A program made the translations under genes and the position numbers. From positions 3,053,001 to 3,117,000 of the forward strand of contig NZ_CP095743.1 in NCBI RefSeq assembly GCF_022049065.2: DNA of 64,000 nucleotides, given 5' to 3'. Shown one piece after another: positions 41,343 to 50,729 of the stretch. The notes beneath the pieces are model-generated. The model searched no databases and had not been told where the DNA came from. It worked only from the letters and a program-made list of their open reading frames with translations. Numbering within the stretch: the first letter of the stretch is position 1; each line of letters starts with the position of its first letter. This DNA is from Niallia sp. Man26. Its GTDB lineage: Bacteria > Bacillota > Bacilli > Bacillales > Cytobacillaceae.

Positions 41343-41549
41343 TTAATAATAAGGGTATGGGCCGTACGGAGCTGGACCATATGGAACCGGTCCATAAGGG
41401 ACTGGCGGTCCATAAAAATAAGGTCTTGGTCTAACTAGCGCACCTCCGACTGCTCCTCCTACTAATCCACCTATTAATCCACCAACTAATGGTGCTCCAA
41501 AGAAAATTCTTGAATCTTGAGGACGATATCTATATCCATACATATGCAC
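41343..41549 (-). CDS. Glycine-zipper protein with Pro/Gly/Tyr-rich tail
   Basis: A 68-residue protein. A glycine-zipper membrane segment (VGGLIGGLVGGAVGGALV) sits between a Tyr/Arg-rich head (YGYRYRPQD) and a tail of YGP repeats ending in YPYY. Such proteins occur in spore coats and cell envelopes of bacilli, but no function is established. The GTG at 41549 lies 6 bases after AGGAGG and the in-frame ATG two codons on would be 12 bases away. It is a single gene. Confidence 0.68.
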   Translation of the reverse strand: MHMYGYRYRPQDSRIFFGAPLVGGLIGGLVGGAVGGALVRPRPYFYGPPVPYGPVPYGPAPYGPYPYY

Positions 41550-41750
41550 GCATTGCCTCCTCTTCTTTATTTGTAGCAGTATACTCTATTACATATGCAT
41601 CTGTCCCTCTTTTGGACTGGGCAGCCGCCTTCCCTGTAAAAATTCTCCCTTAATAGGCTTGGGGATTATCATTATTTTTCGCACCTTTCACCCACTGCTT
41701 GTTTATACTATAGGGAAAAAACTTGAACTACAGGAGGCAAGGGCATAGAG

Positions 41751-42518
41751 ATGAATGAGTTGTTTGATCTAACAGGCAAAACAGCTATTGTAACAGGCGG
41801 GGGACGAGGGTTAGGCAAAGAGATGGCCGCTGCATTAGGCGAAGCAGGTGCCAACATTGTTATTTGCTCAAGAAAGCTAAGCAACAGCAGTGAAACAGTC
41901 GAGTTTCTTAAAGAAAAAGGTATACAGGCATTGGCACTTTCTTGTGATGTTTCCAATCAAAAGGATATCGATCAGGTTATCGCAAAAACTGAAGAACAGT
42001 TTGGCTCCATAGACATTCTTGTTAACAACAGCGGCACTTCCTGGATAGCACCTACATTAGATTATCCGGAAGATAAATGGGACAAAGTGATGGATGTAAA
42101 TGTTAAAGGAACCTTTATGTTTTCCCAAGCTGCTGCCAAAAAAATGCTGCAGCAAAAAAGCGGAAAAATTATCAACATCTCCTCTGTTACAGCTAACTTC
42201 GGCACACACCCTCTTTTCTTAGATGCAATTGCCTATAATACGAGCAAAGGTGCGATTATAACTCTAACTAAAGAACTAGCAGTAAAACTAGCTCCGTATA
42301 ATATCCAAGTCAATGCAATTGCTCCGGGCTTTTTCCCAACAAAAATCACTTCTGTATTAGAGAAACATGAAAAACAGCTATTGATGAAGATTCCAGCACA
42401 TAGAGTCGGCGACTCCAGTGACTTAAAAGGGTTGACACTATTATTGGCAGGCATAGGTTCGGACTATATAACAGGACAGACTATTGCCATAGATGGCGGT
42501 TTGTCATCCATGCTCTAA
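41751..42518 (+). CDS. SDR-family reductase, first gene of the PHA-like cluster
   Basis: A 255-residue classical SDR with TGGGRGLG, NSGTS (second strand region), YNTSKGA (catalytic Tyr and Lys) and a C-terminal YITGQTIAIDGG. CSRK after strand two favours NADPH. Its style is close to gluconate 5-dehydrogenase-like SDRs, not typical PhaB. Since it lies before a PhaR-like gene and phaC, it may supply (R)-3-hydroxyacyl-CoA, but this is inference. AGGAGG is 13 bases before the ATG, longer than ideal. The 53-base gap to the next gene contains GAAAGGATG. Confidence 0.82.
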   Translation: MNELFDLTGKTAIVTGGGRGLGKEMAAALGEAGANIVICSRKLSNSSETVEFLKEKGIQALALSCDVSNQKDIDQVIAKTEEQFGSIDILVNNSGTSWIAPTLDYPEDKWDKVMDVNVKGTFMFSQAAAKKMLQQKSGKIINISSVTANFGTHPLFLDAIAYNTSKGAIITLTKELAVKLAPYNIQVNAIAPGFFPTKITSVLEKHEKQLLMKIPAHRVGDSSDLKGLTLLLAGIGSDYITGQTIAIDGGLSSML

Positions 42519-42571
42519 GCTTTGCAAGGGTGTGACAAATCTGATATTTGAAAAAGAAAGGATGTTAACAA

Positions 42572-43093
42572 ATGGGTCAGGTTACATTAGATGTATATGA
42601 TTTACTCAAAAAGGGAGGAACCTTCCTTCAGTTTAAAATTAACAATATGATTCAAAATCAGCTCAACCATTATTCATTAATCAATGTTGCAAAAACACAA
42701 ACAAATGCCCTTACAAAAAAGATAAAAAAACTTCAACAATATACAGAACAAACAGCTGCTGTTTTAAATTTTCCTACTAAGACAGACCTGTCTAATGCCA
42801 CACAGCTTATCCTGCAATCAGAAGAAAAAATCGACAATATTGACGACCAGCTTTATCAAATTACAAAAATGCTTCATGAAATGAAAGAGCTTGTCGCAAA
42901 GATTGCATTAAGCAATCATGAATCAATGGATGCTCCACTTTCTGCAAGCTTAAGTGAAGAAATTGCCAAACAAGAAGAGGAGATTGCCACACTTCAACAA
43001 GAGATGCTGCAAGTTAAACAAAAAATGGCCGAACAAAAAGAGCAGCTGATTATAACGGAAACACCTTCTGTTGATCCTTACAAGGTGAACTGA
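42572..43093 (+). CDS. Coiled-coil protein, probable PhaR-like subunit or phasin
   Basis: A 173-residue helical protein with heptad-like stretches (TQTNALTKKIKKLQQYTEQ and EEIATLQQEMLQVKQKMAEQ). It starts 53 bases after the SDR gene and ends one base before phaC. Class IV PHA synthases of Bacillus need a small helical partner, PhaR, encoded beside phaC, and this gene has the right place, size and helicity. I do not see clear sequence identity with PhaR, so phasin or scaffold are alternatives. AAAGAAAGGATG precedes the ATG. Confidence 0.6.
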   Translation: MGQVTLDVYDLLKKGGTFLQFKINNMIQNQLNHYSLINVAKTQTNALTKKIKKLQQYTEQTAAVLNFPTKTDLSNATQLILQSEEKIDNIDDQLYQITKMLHEMKELVAKIALSNHESMDAPLSASLSEEIAKQEEEIATLQQEMLQVKQKMAEQKEQLIITETPSVDPYKVN

Positions 43094-43094
43094 T

Positions 43095-44123
43095 ATGGTT
43101 TTAAAACGATTCTCTCATTTTTTGGATGCACTTTCGGAGGATGAAATACCTGTCGGCCTCTCTGAGAAATATCCAATCTGGAAGAAAAACAAAGCAACCC
43201 TCTGGTATTATCCTTCTAAACATAGAAAGTTTAAAGAACCGATTTTCTTGATATATTCTGTCGTTAACAAAGCATATATTTTAGATTTAGCTCCATCACT
43301 CAGTCTGATTGAGGCATTTACAAATGCCGGATATGACACCTATTTAATTGACTTTGGCACTCCAGGTTTCGAAGATCGCAATACTACAATTGATGACTAT
43401 ATTACGAAGTATATTGAAAAAGCATACACAAGAGCACTGCGCCATGCTTGCACAAACGAGATGACAGTTATTGGCTTTTGCCTTGGAGGGACATTGGCAA
43501 CCGTTTTTGCAGCTATTACCGATCAAAAAATAAAAAACCTTATTTTAGCTGTATCTCCGATTGACTTCTGCCAATTTCCTATCTTTGACAAATGGCAGAA
43601 AGCCTTGCGCGACGAGGAAGTGAAAGTAGATGATTTTATTGATACCATTGGAATGGTACCGCCTGATTTCATTAAATACGGAACAAGGCTTATCGTTGCT
43701 CCTGTATCATACAGTCACTATCTGGCATTATTAAACCGCAGTGATGATCCAAAATACCGGGAAAAATGGCTGCGGATGAACAAATGGACGCTTGATCATA
43801 TCCCGCTCCCTGGCAAAGCCTTTAACCAGCTCATGAACGACTATGTCCGCGATAACAAGATTGTTGAAGGCGGTTTAGAAGTTAACGGAATTCCTGTTGA
43901 TTTTCGGAATATTACTTGCAACCTGCTTGTTTTTTCAACCAAATATGATCCCCTTGTTCCGAGTGAATTGTGCGAGCCGATCATGGATCTTGTGGGAAGT
44001 GAAGACAAGACATTCATCCTGTTTGAAGGCGGGCATGCATCGTTAGTTGCCAATAAATCTATGCCTTTCCCAATGGAGGATTGGCTACTCAACCATTGCA
44101 CTCCAGTTGATGATGATTGTTAA
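43095..44123 (+). CDS. phaC: Polyhydroxyalkanoate synthase PhaC (class III/IV-like)
   Basis: A 342-residue alpha/beta-fold synthase. GFCLGG is the PHA-synthase lipase-like box with Cys129 as nucleophile; STKYDPLVP gives Asp285 and EGGHASL gives His314. IWKKNKATLWYYP, VNKAYILDL and LIDFGTPGFED align well with B. megaterium PhaC as I recall it, but the N-terminus is about 20-30 residues shorter. It would polymerise (R)-hydroxyacyl-CoA into storage granules with a PhaR partner. Its start lies one base after the upstream stop, so expression is coupled. No phaP, phaQ or typical phaB is adjacent. Confidence 0.84.
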   Translation: MVLKRFSHFLDALSEDEIPVGLSEKYPIWKKNKATLWYYPSKHRKFKEPIFLIYSVVNKAYILDLAPSLSLIEAFTNAGYDTYLIDFGTPGFEDRNTTIDDYITKYIEKAYTRALRHACTNEMTVIGFCLGGTLATVFAAITDQKIKNLILAVSPIDFCQFPIFDKWQKALRDEEVKVDDFIDTIGMVPPDFIKYGTRLIVAPVSYSHYLALLNRSDDPKYREKWLRMNKWTLDHIPLPGKAFNQLMNDYVRDNKIVEGGLEVNGIPVDFRNITCNLLVFSTKYDPLVPSELCEPIMDLVGSEDKTFILFEGGHASLVANKSMPFPMEDWLLNHCTPVDDDC

Positions 44124-44129
44124 AATGCT

Positions 44130-44164
44130 AAAAAGCTGCATCCCTTTGGATGCAGCTCTTTTAA
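44130..44164. terminator. Bidirectional intrinsic terminator
   Basis: AGCTGCATCC/GGATGCAGCT with a 4-base loop between phaC (+) and pepA (-). Confidence 0.85.
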
Positions 44165-44170
44165 TATTTT

Positions 44171-45673
44171 TTATCCCTCTTGATTAAATCTTTCAATCAA
44201 TAGCGCTAATGTTCTTGTCATAACACCTGTTGCTCCTGCTTTCTGCAGTTCTGAGCTGTTATTTGTATAAGAAGTACCGGCAATATCAAGATGTACCCAT
44301 GGTGTTCCTTCTGCAAACTCACCAATAAAAGCACCTGCCACAATGGCATGTCCTTCTCGTCCAGGAGAATTGTTCAAATCAGCAACCGGGCTGTTTCTGA
44401 CTCTTTTCTTATGGCTTTCAAATATAGGCAGTCTCCAAATAGGCTCTCCTGCTTCATAAGATGCTTCTAGCACTTGTTCAAACAGAGCTTCATCATTTGT
44501 CATTGCACCAGTTGTTTCCATACCTAGTGCAACAATCACACCGCCAGTTAATGTTGCTACATCCACTAAATAACCTGCACCGTGTTGCTTCGCATATGTG
44601 ACAGCATCAGCAAGCACGAGACGGCCCTCTGCGTCTGTATTTAATACTTCAATAGTTTTGCCGCTCATCGAAGTGATAACGTCATCTGGCTTAAAAGCAG
44701 AACCGCTGATCATATTATCTGTTGAAGCAATGACAGCAACTACATTTTGTTCTGGCTTAAGCTCTCCAATGATTTCCATTGCGCCAAGAACAGCAGCCGC
44801 ACCGCCCATATCTGTTTTCATGCCGACAATCCCGTCCTTCGGCTTGATAGAATAACCGCCCGTATCAAAGGTGACTCCTTTTCCTACAAGACCGATTACA
44901 TCTGTCCATTCTTCTTTGCCCTGATACTTAAGGACAATCATTTTTGGCGGTTCGGTCGAGCCTTGATTCACTGCAAGAATAGCTCCCATTCCAAGCTTGA
45001 GCATATCCTCCTTCTCCAGAATCTCAACCTCAAAGCTGTATTTTTCTCCAAGCTGCTTTGCATACTCAGCCATATCAGTAGCTGTCAGCATGTTACCAGG
45101 CAGGTTGACAAGTGTTCTCGCAGAGTTAGTTCCCTTTCCGTATGTATAGCCTACAATTGCAGCAGCACGTACTTCTTCTTCGTCTGTTGCGCTGTAGAGA
45201 ATTACTTCCTCAATCTTTTTCTCTGGCTCATTGGATTTTTGCTTATAGCCTTCAAACTCGTATGTAGACAATGCTAATGCTTCTGCTAATGCATGGGAAT
45301 TGTCAAGAGCATCTAGAGTTTCCGTCACAAAGGATTCTACAAAAACGGCTGCTTGCTGATACTTAGCTTTAGAAAGCTCTTGAAATACAGCTCCATAAAT
45401 TTCCTGCACTTCATGGAAGGTAAGCTCCTTTTGTTTTCCTAACCCAGCAAAAACAATTCTTTTTGCGCCAATTTTACCGAATGTATGCACAATATGTATG
45501 TGTTTTTTCTTTGCAGACAGATCGTTTTCCTTCAGCAGATTAGTTAATTCTCCTCCAAAGACTTCATCAAGCTCTGCTAATTTACCTTCCAGTTTAATAG
45601 ACTTTTCAAACAATCCAATTACTATACATTCTAATTTATCTGTAAAGTTCCATTCTTGTTTAAAGTTAAACAT
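44171..45673 (-). CDS. pepA: Leucyl aminopeptidase (M17), PepA/YuiE
   Basis: A 500-residue M17 cytosol aminopeptidase. The catalytic C-terminal domain has [16 protein letters not shown] and the signature [17 protein letters not shown], which carry the metal ligands and catalytic lysine. The N-terminal 160 residues are the usual macro-like domain. It removes N-terminal residues, with a preference for Leu. The ATG at 45673 has GGAGG at 9 bases, giving the B. subtilis YuiE length. It is next to yuiD, divergently, as in that species. Confidence 0.95.
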   Translation of the reverse strand: MFNFKQEWNFTDKLECIVIGLFEKSIKLEGKLAELDEVFGGELTNLLKENDLSAKKKHIHIVHTFGKIGAKRIVFAGLGKQKELTFHEVQEIYGAVFQELSKAKYQQAAVFVESFVTETLDALDNSHALAEALALSTYEFEGYKQKSNEPEKKIEEVILYSATDEEEVRAAAIVGYTYGKGTNSARTLVNLPGNMLTATDMAEYAKQLGEKYSFEVEILEKEDMLKLGMGAILAVNQGSTEPPKMIVLKYQGKEEWTDVIGLVGKGVTFDTGGYSIKPKDGIVGMKTDMGGAAAVLGAMEIIGELKPEQNVVAVIASTDNMISGSAFKPDDVITSMSGKTIEVLNTDAEGRLVLADAVTYAKQHGAGYLVDVATLTGGVIVALGMETTGAMTNDEALFEQVLEASYEAGEPIWRLPIFESHKKRVRNSPVADLNNSPGREGHAIVAGAFIGEFAEGTPWVHLDIAGTSYTNNSSELQKAGATGVMTRTLALLIERFNQEG

Positions 45674-45965
45674 ATATTTTTCTTCCTCCATTCTGTTGCT
45701 GCTTCTTTTCTATTATAGCGGACTGCGAGATATTTCGTATAGCTAATTAATTTTCTTCCCAAGATAATATTGCTTTTTAAGTAGAACTCCAGTAATTTGG
45801 TTATGTTATAATAAGAGAAAGCAATATCTTTCAATTAACACTATTTCCATAATTATTGACTTTTATTATTGGATTGGAAGGACTTGCTTTTCAAAAAGAT
45901 TTAATTTGCTGCAATACGGGTAGTGTTTTATTTTAGAGAGAATACATAACCTTGAGGTGATTTTT

Positions 45966-46442
45966 TTGGATCTGCTTATCAATTTTCCTTTTTTAGCAAG
46001 TCTTGCAGCAATTTTCTTCGCTCAGTTTGTTAAGGTCCCAATTACTTTTTTTGTTACAAAAAAAATTGACTGGTCCTTGCTTACAAGCACAGGAGGCATG
46101 CCAAGTTCTCATTCAGCTGCAGTAACAGCACTCTCAACAGGCGTTGCCTTAGAAACTGGCGCTGATTCCCCGATTTTCGCCGTGTCAGCTATCTTTGCGA
46201 TCATTACTATGTTCGATGCAACTGGTGTTAGACGGCAGGCTGGGGAACAAGCAATAGTGCTGAATCAGCTGGTGGATGATTTCAATAAATTTGTAGATGA
46301 TGCTAAGGGCTGGCAGCAAAAGCCTGAACAGCAAAAGAGAAAGCAGTTGAAAGAGCTCCTCGGACATAAGCCGATTGAGGTTTTCTTTGGAGGACTTACC
46401 GGGATAGCTTTAACACTCATTCTCGATTTAATTTTTCACTAA
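45966..46442 (+). CDS. yuiD: Divergent PAP2-family membrane protein YuiD (DUF212)
   Basis: A 158-residue membrane protein. TSTGGMPSSHSAAVTALSTGVAL and FDATGVRRQAGEQ are the DUF212/YuiD signatures, related to acid phosphatase/PAP2 motifs (PSSHSA). Hydrophobic segments lie near 6-22, 55-85 and 135-155. The TTG at 45966 is 5 bases after AGGTGA; the GTG at 45957 lies within that site. The function is not established; a phosphatase or phosphatidate role is possible from the family. Confidence 0.9.
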   Translation: MDLLINFPFLASLAAIFFAQFVKVPITFFVTKKIDWSLLTSTGGMPSSHSAAVTALSTGVALETGADSPIFAVSAIFAIITMFDATGVRRQAGEQAIVLNQLVDDFNKFVDDAKGWQQKPEQQKRKQLKELLGHKPIEVFFGGLTGIALTLILDLIFH

Positions 46443-46481
46443 AAAAAGTTCCACGGAGAAATCTCCTGTGGAACTTTTTTT
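46441..46481. terminator. Bidirectional intrinsic terminator
   Basis: AAAAAAGTTCCAC/GTGGAACTTTTTT around GGAGAAATCTCCT, between yuiD and yuiC. Confidence 0.88.
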
Positions 46482-47173
46482 TATTTGCTTTCTGCACTTG
46501 TGTATTGCTGGCGGAAAACCTGCATAGATTTCGCTTCATTAAACGCTGTTAATGTTTTCTCTGTCAGTTTCCCTTTGCCCATTTCCACTATGTATACGTC
46601 TACTGTTTTCTTGCCCCATTGGCTATATACGTCGTCTACTGTTTCATAGTATAAATCAAGCTTATTCCCTTTGATGGCAGAGCCAGTGTCTGCAACAACT
46701 CCAAATCCATAGCCTGGGATAAATAGCACGGTCCCGATTGGGAATACACTTATATCTGCAGCAATCGTGCTGTATAAATCACGCTTCACCTTTACACCAG
46801 AATAGGTGATGCCAAATGACGGATGACTAGGGTTTTTTCCTGTTGATTCAAAGCCAGCCGTATAACCAGTAGCCACAACTTGTTTCTTTGGATATTGGGA
46901 CCAATCTCTTTCTTCAAGCAAAGGCGGATTGCCTGTTACCTCTGTACTAGAAGATATTTGTGTGCTTGCTGCAAAAGCTTCCTTCAAATTCTTAATTCCA
47001 AATCCAATCTTTTTAAATGTATGATCTAAATAAGAATCATCCTCTGTTTCATTACTGTCTGAAAGATGGAATGAGCTCGCTTGTACTCCTGAAATGGATT
47101 GAAATGTTGTTAGTAGTGCTGCAATGAAAAGTAAGGTCATTCCGACCCTTCTAAAAATTTTTTTACTTGTCAT
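46481..47173 (-). CDS. yuiC: 3D-domain (RlpA/MltA-type) exported protein YuiC
   Basis: A 230-residue exported protein. The N-terminal hydrophobic segment ([23 protein letters not shown]) is a signal peptide or anchor. The C-terminal half is a 3D domain: [20 protein letters not shown] and [19 protein letters not shown], with the three conserved Asp residues seen in lytic-transglycosylase-like and Sps/YuiC proteins. B. subtilis YuiC is a stationary-phase survival (Sps) muralytic factor related to resuscitation proteins. The ATG at 47173 lies 9 bases after GGAGGAG. It is next to yuiD as in B. subtilis. Confidence 0.9.
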   Translation of the reverse strand: MTSKKIFRRVGMTLLFIAALLTTFQSISGVQASSFHLSDSNETEDDSYLDHTFKKIGFGIKNLKEAFAASTQISSSTEVTGNPPLLEERDWSQYPKKQVVATGYTAGFESTGKNPSHPSFGITYSGVKVKRDLYSTIAADISVFPIGTVLFIPGYGFGVVADTGSAIKGNKLDLYYETVDDVYSQWGKKTVDVYIVEMGKGKLTEKTLTAFNEAKSMQVFRQQYTSAESK

Positions 47174-47386
47174 ATTTTTCAACTCCTCCAAAACTATTCA
47201 TTTCCCAAAATGGAAACAATTATTCACAAATAGTTTAAAAGAGAAGCCATTTACCTAGTAAATTAACAAAAATTGCTATAAAATCCCGGTTTTTCACTAG
47301 TATAATTTGGTTAACAGCCGCCTATTTATCTTTTTCTGCACTCTTTTTTAGGTATTTTACATATTTTAAGAGGAGATTTAAAAGAG

Positions 47387-47424
47387 AAAAAAACTGCCTC
47401 TTCCATTCGGAAAAGGCAGTTTTT
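47387..47424 (-). terminator. Intrinsic terminator after yutM
   Basis: AAACTGCCT ... AGGCAGTTT with TTCC/GGAA inside; on the minus strand a T run follows. Confidence 0.83.
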
Positions 47425-47426
47425 GT

Positions 47427-47792
47427 TTAGCACTCTTCAGGCGTACCTGCGTTAACTGCTGTGCGGAAAGAGGAACCGCATCCGCAAGATGCGATGGCGT
47501 TCGGGTTGTCGATTGTGAAACCGCCGCCCATTAAAGATTGTTTATAATCAATTTTTGTGCCTTTTAAGATGGCTGTGTCATTCTTATCAACAAGCACTTG
47601 AATACCGTGCTGCTCTGTTACATAATCATTTTCTTCTTTTTCAGGTGCAAAGCCCATCCCGTAAGAAAGTCCGCTGCAGCCTCCTCCTCTGATTGCAACC
47701 CTAAGATAAGAGCCTTCCTCTTCGTTGTCTTTCATCATTTCTTTAATTTGTAATGCTGCCGCATCTGTAATATGAAGTACTTCTTCTGTCAT
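47427..47792 (-). CDS. yutM: A-type Fe-S cluster carrier (SufA/YutM)
   Basis: A 121-residue HesB/IscA-family protein. GGGCSGLSYGM carries the first cysteine and SCGCGSSF the two C-terminal cysteines, the three ligands of the transferable Fe-S cluster. Cytosolic. In B. subtilis YutM (SufA) delivers clusters from the SUF system to target enzymes. GGGAGG lies before the ATG. Lipoyl synthase (lipA, 59788) and the NfuA-like yutI (50855), both in this window, fit the same Fe-S pathway. Confidence 0.93.
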   Translation of the reverse strand: MTEEVLHITDAAALQIKEMMKDNEEEGSYLRVAIRGGGCSGLSYGMGFAPEKEENDYVTEQHGIQVLVDKNDTAILKGTKIDYKQSLMGGGFTIDNPNAIASCGCGSSFRTAVNAGTPEEC

Positions 47793-48028
47793 AATAAATC
47801 CTCCCTTTCTGATGTTTCTTCTTCCTTATATTATATACCTCGCGACAAAACTACTCAACTTGTGCAACTCACCAAATATATACCAATTAATTGCAGAAGC
47901 ATGACAACTGTTATTTGATAATATTATTAATTTTTTAAATAATCGTTACTTTAATAGGTAATTATCCTTAATGTTATGTATAATAGTAGTATAAATTAAC
48001 TAAATTATTTTTGGAGAGGTATGAGAAA

Positions 48029-48709
48029 ATGACCACCATTGAACCTCTTTATGATAAAAATTGTCTATGTCCATTATGTACCACCTCTTTTACAACAAAG
48101 AAGCTGCGTTCCCGATTTATTAAAGCAAAAGGGTTTGATTCTGACTTTTTTCCATACTATGAAGAACATAATCCGCTTCTTTATTATGTCAATGTCTGTC
48201 CTGCATGCGGTTTTGCGTTCGCAGATCAAGCAGAGGTCCGTTTAAATGAAGCAGAAAAAGCAATCTTAACAGAAAAGATTTCAAGCCAATGGAATCCGCA
48301 AAACTTTGGAGAAAGCAGAACGATAAGAGACAGTGTAAAAACATATAAACTTGCTGCATATGCTGGGATTCTAAGACATGAGAAGCATATTTTGATAGCT
48401 GGTTTATACATAAGACTGGCATGGCTTTATCGAATGCTGGAGGACGTAAACGAGGAAACTCGCTTCATGAAGCTGGCGTTATCTGAATACGAGCTGTCTT
48501 ATTCAACCGGAGACTTCAGAGGAACTCAAGTTTCTGAAATAAAGACACTATATTTAGCAGGTGAGCTTTGCAGAAGAACAACAAAAACAGAACAAGCTGT
48601 TAAGTATTTCTCAAAAGTAATCGAACAGCAAAGCAAAACGATTGAAAAAAATATTATCAGTCTCGCAAAAGATGGCTGGCTAAAAATCAGAGAGCTGCAA
48701 AAAGCTTAA
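48029..48709 (+). CDS. DUF2225 zinc-finger/TPR-like protein
   Basis: A 226-residue protein of the DUF2225 family. Two CxxC knuckles (CLCPLCTTSF and VCPACGFAF) make a likely zinc site in the first 65 residues. The rest is helical, with a TPR-like C-terminus (LYLAGELCRRTTKTEQAVKYFSKVIEQ). The function is unknown; zinc ligands suggest a structural or scaffold role. ATG at 48029 is 9 bases after GGAGAGG. TGATAATATTATTAA near 47917, in the leader, is a partial Fur-like sequence that I do not trust. Confidence 0.85.
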   Translation: MTTIEPLYDKNCLCPLCTTSFTTKKLRSRFIKAKGFDSDFFPYYEEHNPLLYYVNVCPACGFAFADQAEVRLNEAEKAILTEKISSQWNPQNFGESRTIRDSVKTYKLAAYAGILRHEKHILIAGLYIRLAWLYRMLEDVNEETRFMKLALSEYELSYSTGDFRGTQVSEIKTLYLAGELCRRTTKTEQAVKYFSKVIEQQSKTIEKNIISLAKDGWLKIRELQKA

Positions 48710-48737
48710 AAGCAGGCGAGTTTCGCCTGCTTTGTCT
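48708..48737. terminator. Intrinsic terminator
   Basis: AGCAGGCGA/TCGCCTGCT with a GTT loop and TTGTCT tail between the DUF2225 gene and yuzB. Confidence 0.78.
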
Positions 48738-48750
48738 GTGTTCCTTCTAT

Positions 48751-48990
48751 TTAAAACATCGGATTTTCTTCTATATGCTTGTACACATTCTGAACAAGCT
48801 CTTCAGGTGTTTCACCTGTCACCATTTCTCCGTCTACAAGGGCAAATAAAGATTCCCCGCACTGTCCGCACATGCCTAAACAGCCATAATCTATTACATC
48901 CAGTTTATCATCCTGCTCTAATTGGAGCTTTGCCGGTTCTGCCCCGGATGCTAGATTGCTTAAACAAAATTCAATAATCGGTTTAAACAA
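48751..48990 (-). CDS. yuzB: YuzB (DUF1450) thioredoxin-like Fe-S/Zn protein
   Basis: A 79-residue protein. [21 protein letters not shown] carries three or four cysteines in the YuzB pattern, resembling a [2Fe-2S] thioredoxin-like ferredoxin, and IEENPMF is the family's C-terminus. The start is the TTG at 48990, behind GAGGTGAT by 5 bases, giving the family length; the longer frame to 49044 adds a foreign N-terminus. It sits between the DUF2225 gene and yutJ. Redox function is inferred from cysteines. Confidence 0.85.
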   Translation of the reverse strand: MFKPIIEFCLSNLASGAEPAKLQLEQDDKLDVIDYGCLGMCGQCGESLFALVDGEMVTGETPEELVQNVYKHIEENPMF

Positions 48991-49204
48991 TATAATCACC
49001 TCTTCAATAACACATATACTAACTTTTTTTATTTTATTTATCAAGCTTAACAGTATGTTTGTTATTTCTTCTTCAATTAAGAATAAACCGCCTAATCCTC
49101 ATAATATACTTAAAAATAGTTAAGGATAAAATGCTTCGAAAAAGTTGTATATATTAACAACCTTTGTTCAAATACAATATGAATGTCCTTTTTAGGGAGG
49201 TTTT

Positions 49205-50296
49205 ATGAAAAAACTAATTATACTTGGAGGCGGCTATGGCGGCATGATGCTGTTGTCCCGCCTGATTTCTAATCTGCCATATAACATAATGGTTATCCTT
49301 ATTGATAGAGCCCCTTACCATTTTTTAAAGACAGAATACTATGCTCTAGCCGCAGGCACCGTCACAGATGAGCATATTAGGATTCCCTTTCCTAAACATC
49401 CCCAAGTTTCCATTCTAAATGCAGAAGTAGCAAGTATTGATTTACCATCACATAAAGTGAATCTCGTAAATGGAGAAAGCATCGTTTACGATGATTTAGT
49501 TATTGGCTTAGGCTGCGAGGATAACTATCATGGCATAACAGGAGCCGATAAGTTTACACACAGCATTCAAACGAGAAGCCGCTCACAGATGACTTACTCA
49601 GAGCTTAATCTATTGGCGGAGGAATCAAGGGTTGCTATCATCGGCGGAGGCTTAAGCGGGGTGGAGCTCGCCTCTGAAATTGCGGAGAGCCGCCAAGATT
49701 TGCATGTTACCTTGTTTGACCGGGGAGATACAATCCTTTCATCATATCCTTCGAAGGTAAGCGATTATGTGGAGAAGTGGTTTGGAGAACGAAATGTGGA
49801 AATAATCAAAAATTCCACTATTACCTTAATTGAAGAGAATACGGTATACAATAATGGAGAGCCTTATCCCTTTGACTGCATTGTTTGGACTGCTGGCGTC
49901 AAGCCGAACAAAATAGTTCTCGATCTTGCGGCAGACAAAGATAAAAAAGGGCGAATACTTCTCACCGATCATCATCACTTGCCTGATGATGACAAAGTAT
50001 TTGTAGTTGGAGACTGCGCGAGTCTTGGCCTGCCACCGAGCGCCCAGCTCGCAGAAAAACAGGCTGTGCAAATAGCTGCCGTTTTGATTGCCCGTTGGAA
50101 AGGAGAGAGACTTCCTTCCTTTCCAACGCTGAAACTGAAAGGGGTGCTGGGCTCACTTGGAAAAAAGCATGGATTTGGGCTTATTGCCAACACTGCATTG
50201 ACTGGCCGTATTCCGAGAATTTTAAAGCACGGGGTATTATGGAAAGATAAAAATAAAAAAAAAAGTTACTTCATTCAGCCCAAAAATCGCGGCTGA
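49205..50296 (+). CDS. yutJ: NADH dehydrogenase-like flavoprotein YutJ
   Basis: A 363-residue FAD/NAD(P) oxidoreductase of the type II NADH dehydrogenase family. LIILGGGYGGMMLLSRL binds FAD, VAIIGGGLSGVELASEI binds NAD(P)H, and VFVVGDCASLGLPPSAQ is the second FAD motif. It is shorter than Ndh and lacks the amphipathic membrane tail, so partner and location are uncertain. AGGGAGG precedes the ATG. It is divergent from yuzB and convergent with yuzD, as in B. subtilis. Confidence 0.92.
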   Translation: MKKLIILGGGYGGMMLLSRLISNLPYNIMVILIDRAPYHFLKTEYYALAAGTVTDEHIRIPFPKHPQVSILNAEVASIDLPSHKVNLVNGESIVYDDLVIGLGCEDNYHGITGADKFTHSIQTRSRSQMTYSELNLLAEESRVAIIGGGLSGVELASEIAESRQDLHVTLFDRGDTILSSYPSKVSDYVEKWFGERNVEIIKNSTITLIEENTVYNNGEPYPFDCIVWTAGVKPNKIVLDLAADKDKKGRILLTDHHHLPDDDKVFVVGDCASLGLPPSAQLAEKQAVQIAAVLIARWKGERLPSFPTLKLKGVLGSLGKKHGFGLIANTALTGRIPRILKHGVLWKDKNKKKSYFIQPKNRG

Positions 50297-50357
50297 AGTG
50301 ATGAGGCTTTGAGCCTTTTGAGGCTGACGAGACAACATCTCTTCAGCCTGTTTTCTT
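50285..50357. terminator. Branched hairpin terminator
   Basis: GGCTGAAGTGATG pairs with CATCTCTTCAGCC around an inner AGGCTTTGAGCCT stem; T-rich after. It ends yutJ and the convergent yuzD. Confidence 0.75.
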
Positions 50358-50361
50358 TGGA

Positions 50362-50688
50362 TTATTGTGCGCTATTGTATCCGTACCTTTCAAACTCCTC
50401 ATAAATCCGTTTCAGCTTCGGATTGCCTTCACCAATTATTTCATCGTCAATTACGACAACTGGATAGAATAAATCTTCTTCAATGACCCTTTTACAAAAG
50501 GCGTTTTTATCCTCATCATAATTAGCTTCAAAGATATCATAATAATGAATCTTGAAATCTTGATCAGGGAATTTCCTTTTAAGAGCAGCCTGCAGCCACT
50601 CATATGTATCCTTTGAAGAAGGGAGATTCACACAGCTCGCACAAATTTGTTCTGCACCGTAAATGCTTATTTCTAATTCTCTTTTCAT
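50362..50688 (-). CDS. yuzD: YuzD (DUF1462) thioredoxin-fold protein
   Basis: A 108-residue protein matching DUF1462. ISIYGAEQICASCVNLPSS has a CASC (CxxC) redox motif in thioredoxin position, then YYDIFEANYDEDKNAFCKRV and the cis-Pro-like YPVVVIDDEIIGEG. It is expected to be cytosolic. Its function is unknown; a role with the divergent NfuA-like yutI gene in Fe-S or thiol chemistry is possible from context. The ATG at 50688 has AGGAAG-type sequence before it. Confidence 0.88.
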   Translation of the reverse strand: MKRELEISIYGAEQICASCVNLPSSKDTYEWLQAALKRKFPDQDFKIHYYDIFEANYDEDKNAFCKRVIEEDLFYPVVVIDDEIIGEGNPKLKRIYEEFERYGYNSAQ

Positions 50689-50729
50689 TTTTCTTCCTCT
50701 CTTTCCTGTTTAATTCACTCATTGAAGTG

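Noticed and set aside
47910..47935. Fur-like sequence TGATAATATTATTAA before the DUF2225 gene
   Set aside because: The right half deviates and the region is almost pure A/T, so it is likely a chance match.
48991..49044. 18-codon N-terminal extension of yuzB
   Set aside because: The TTG at 48990 has GAGGTGAT and gives the family length.
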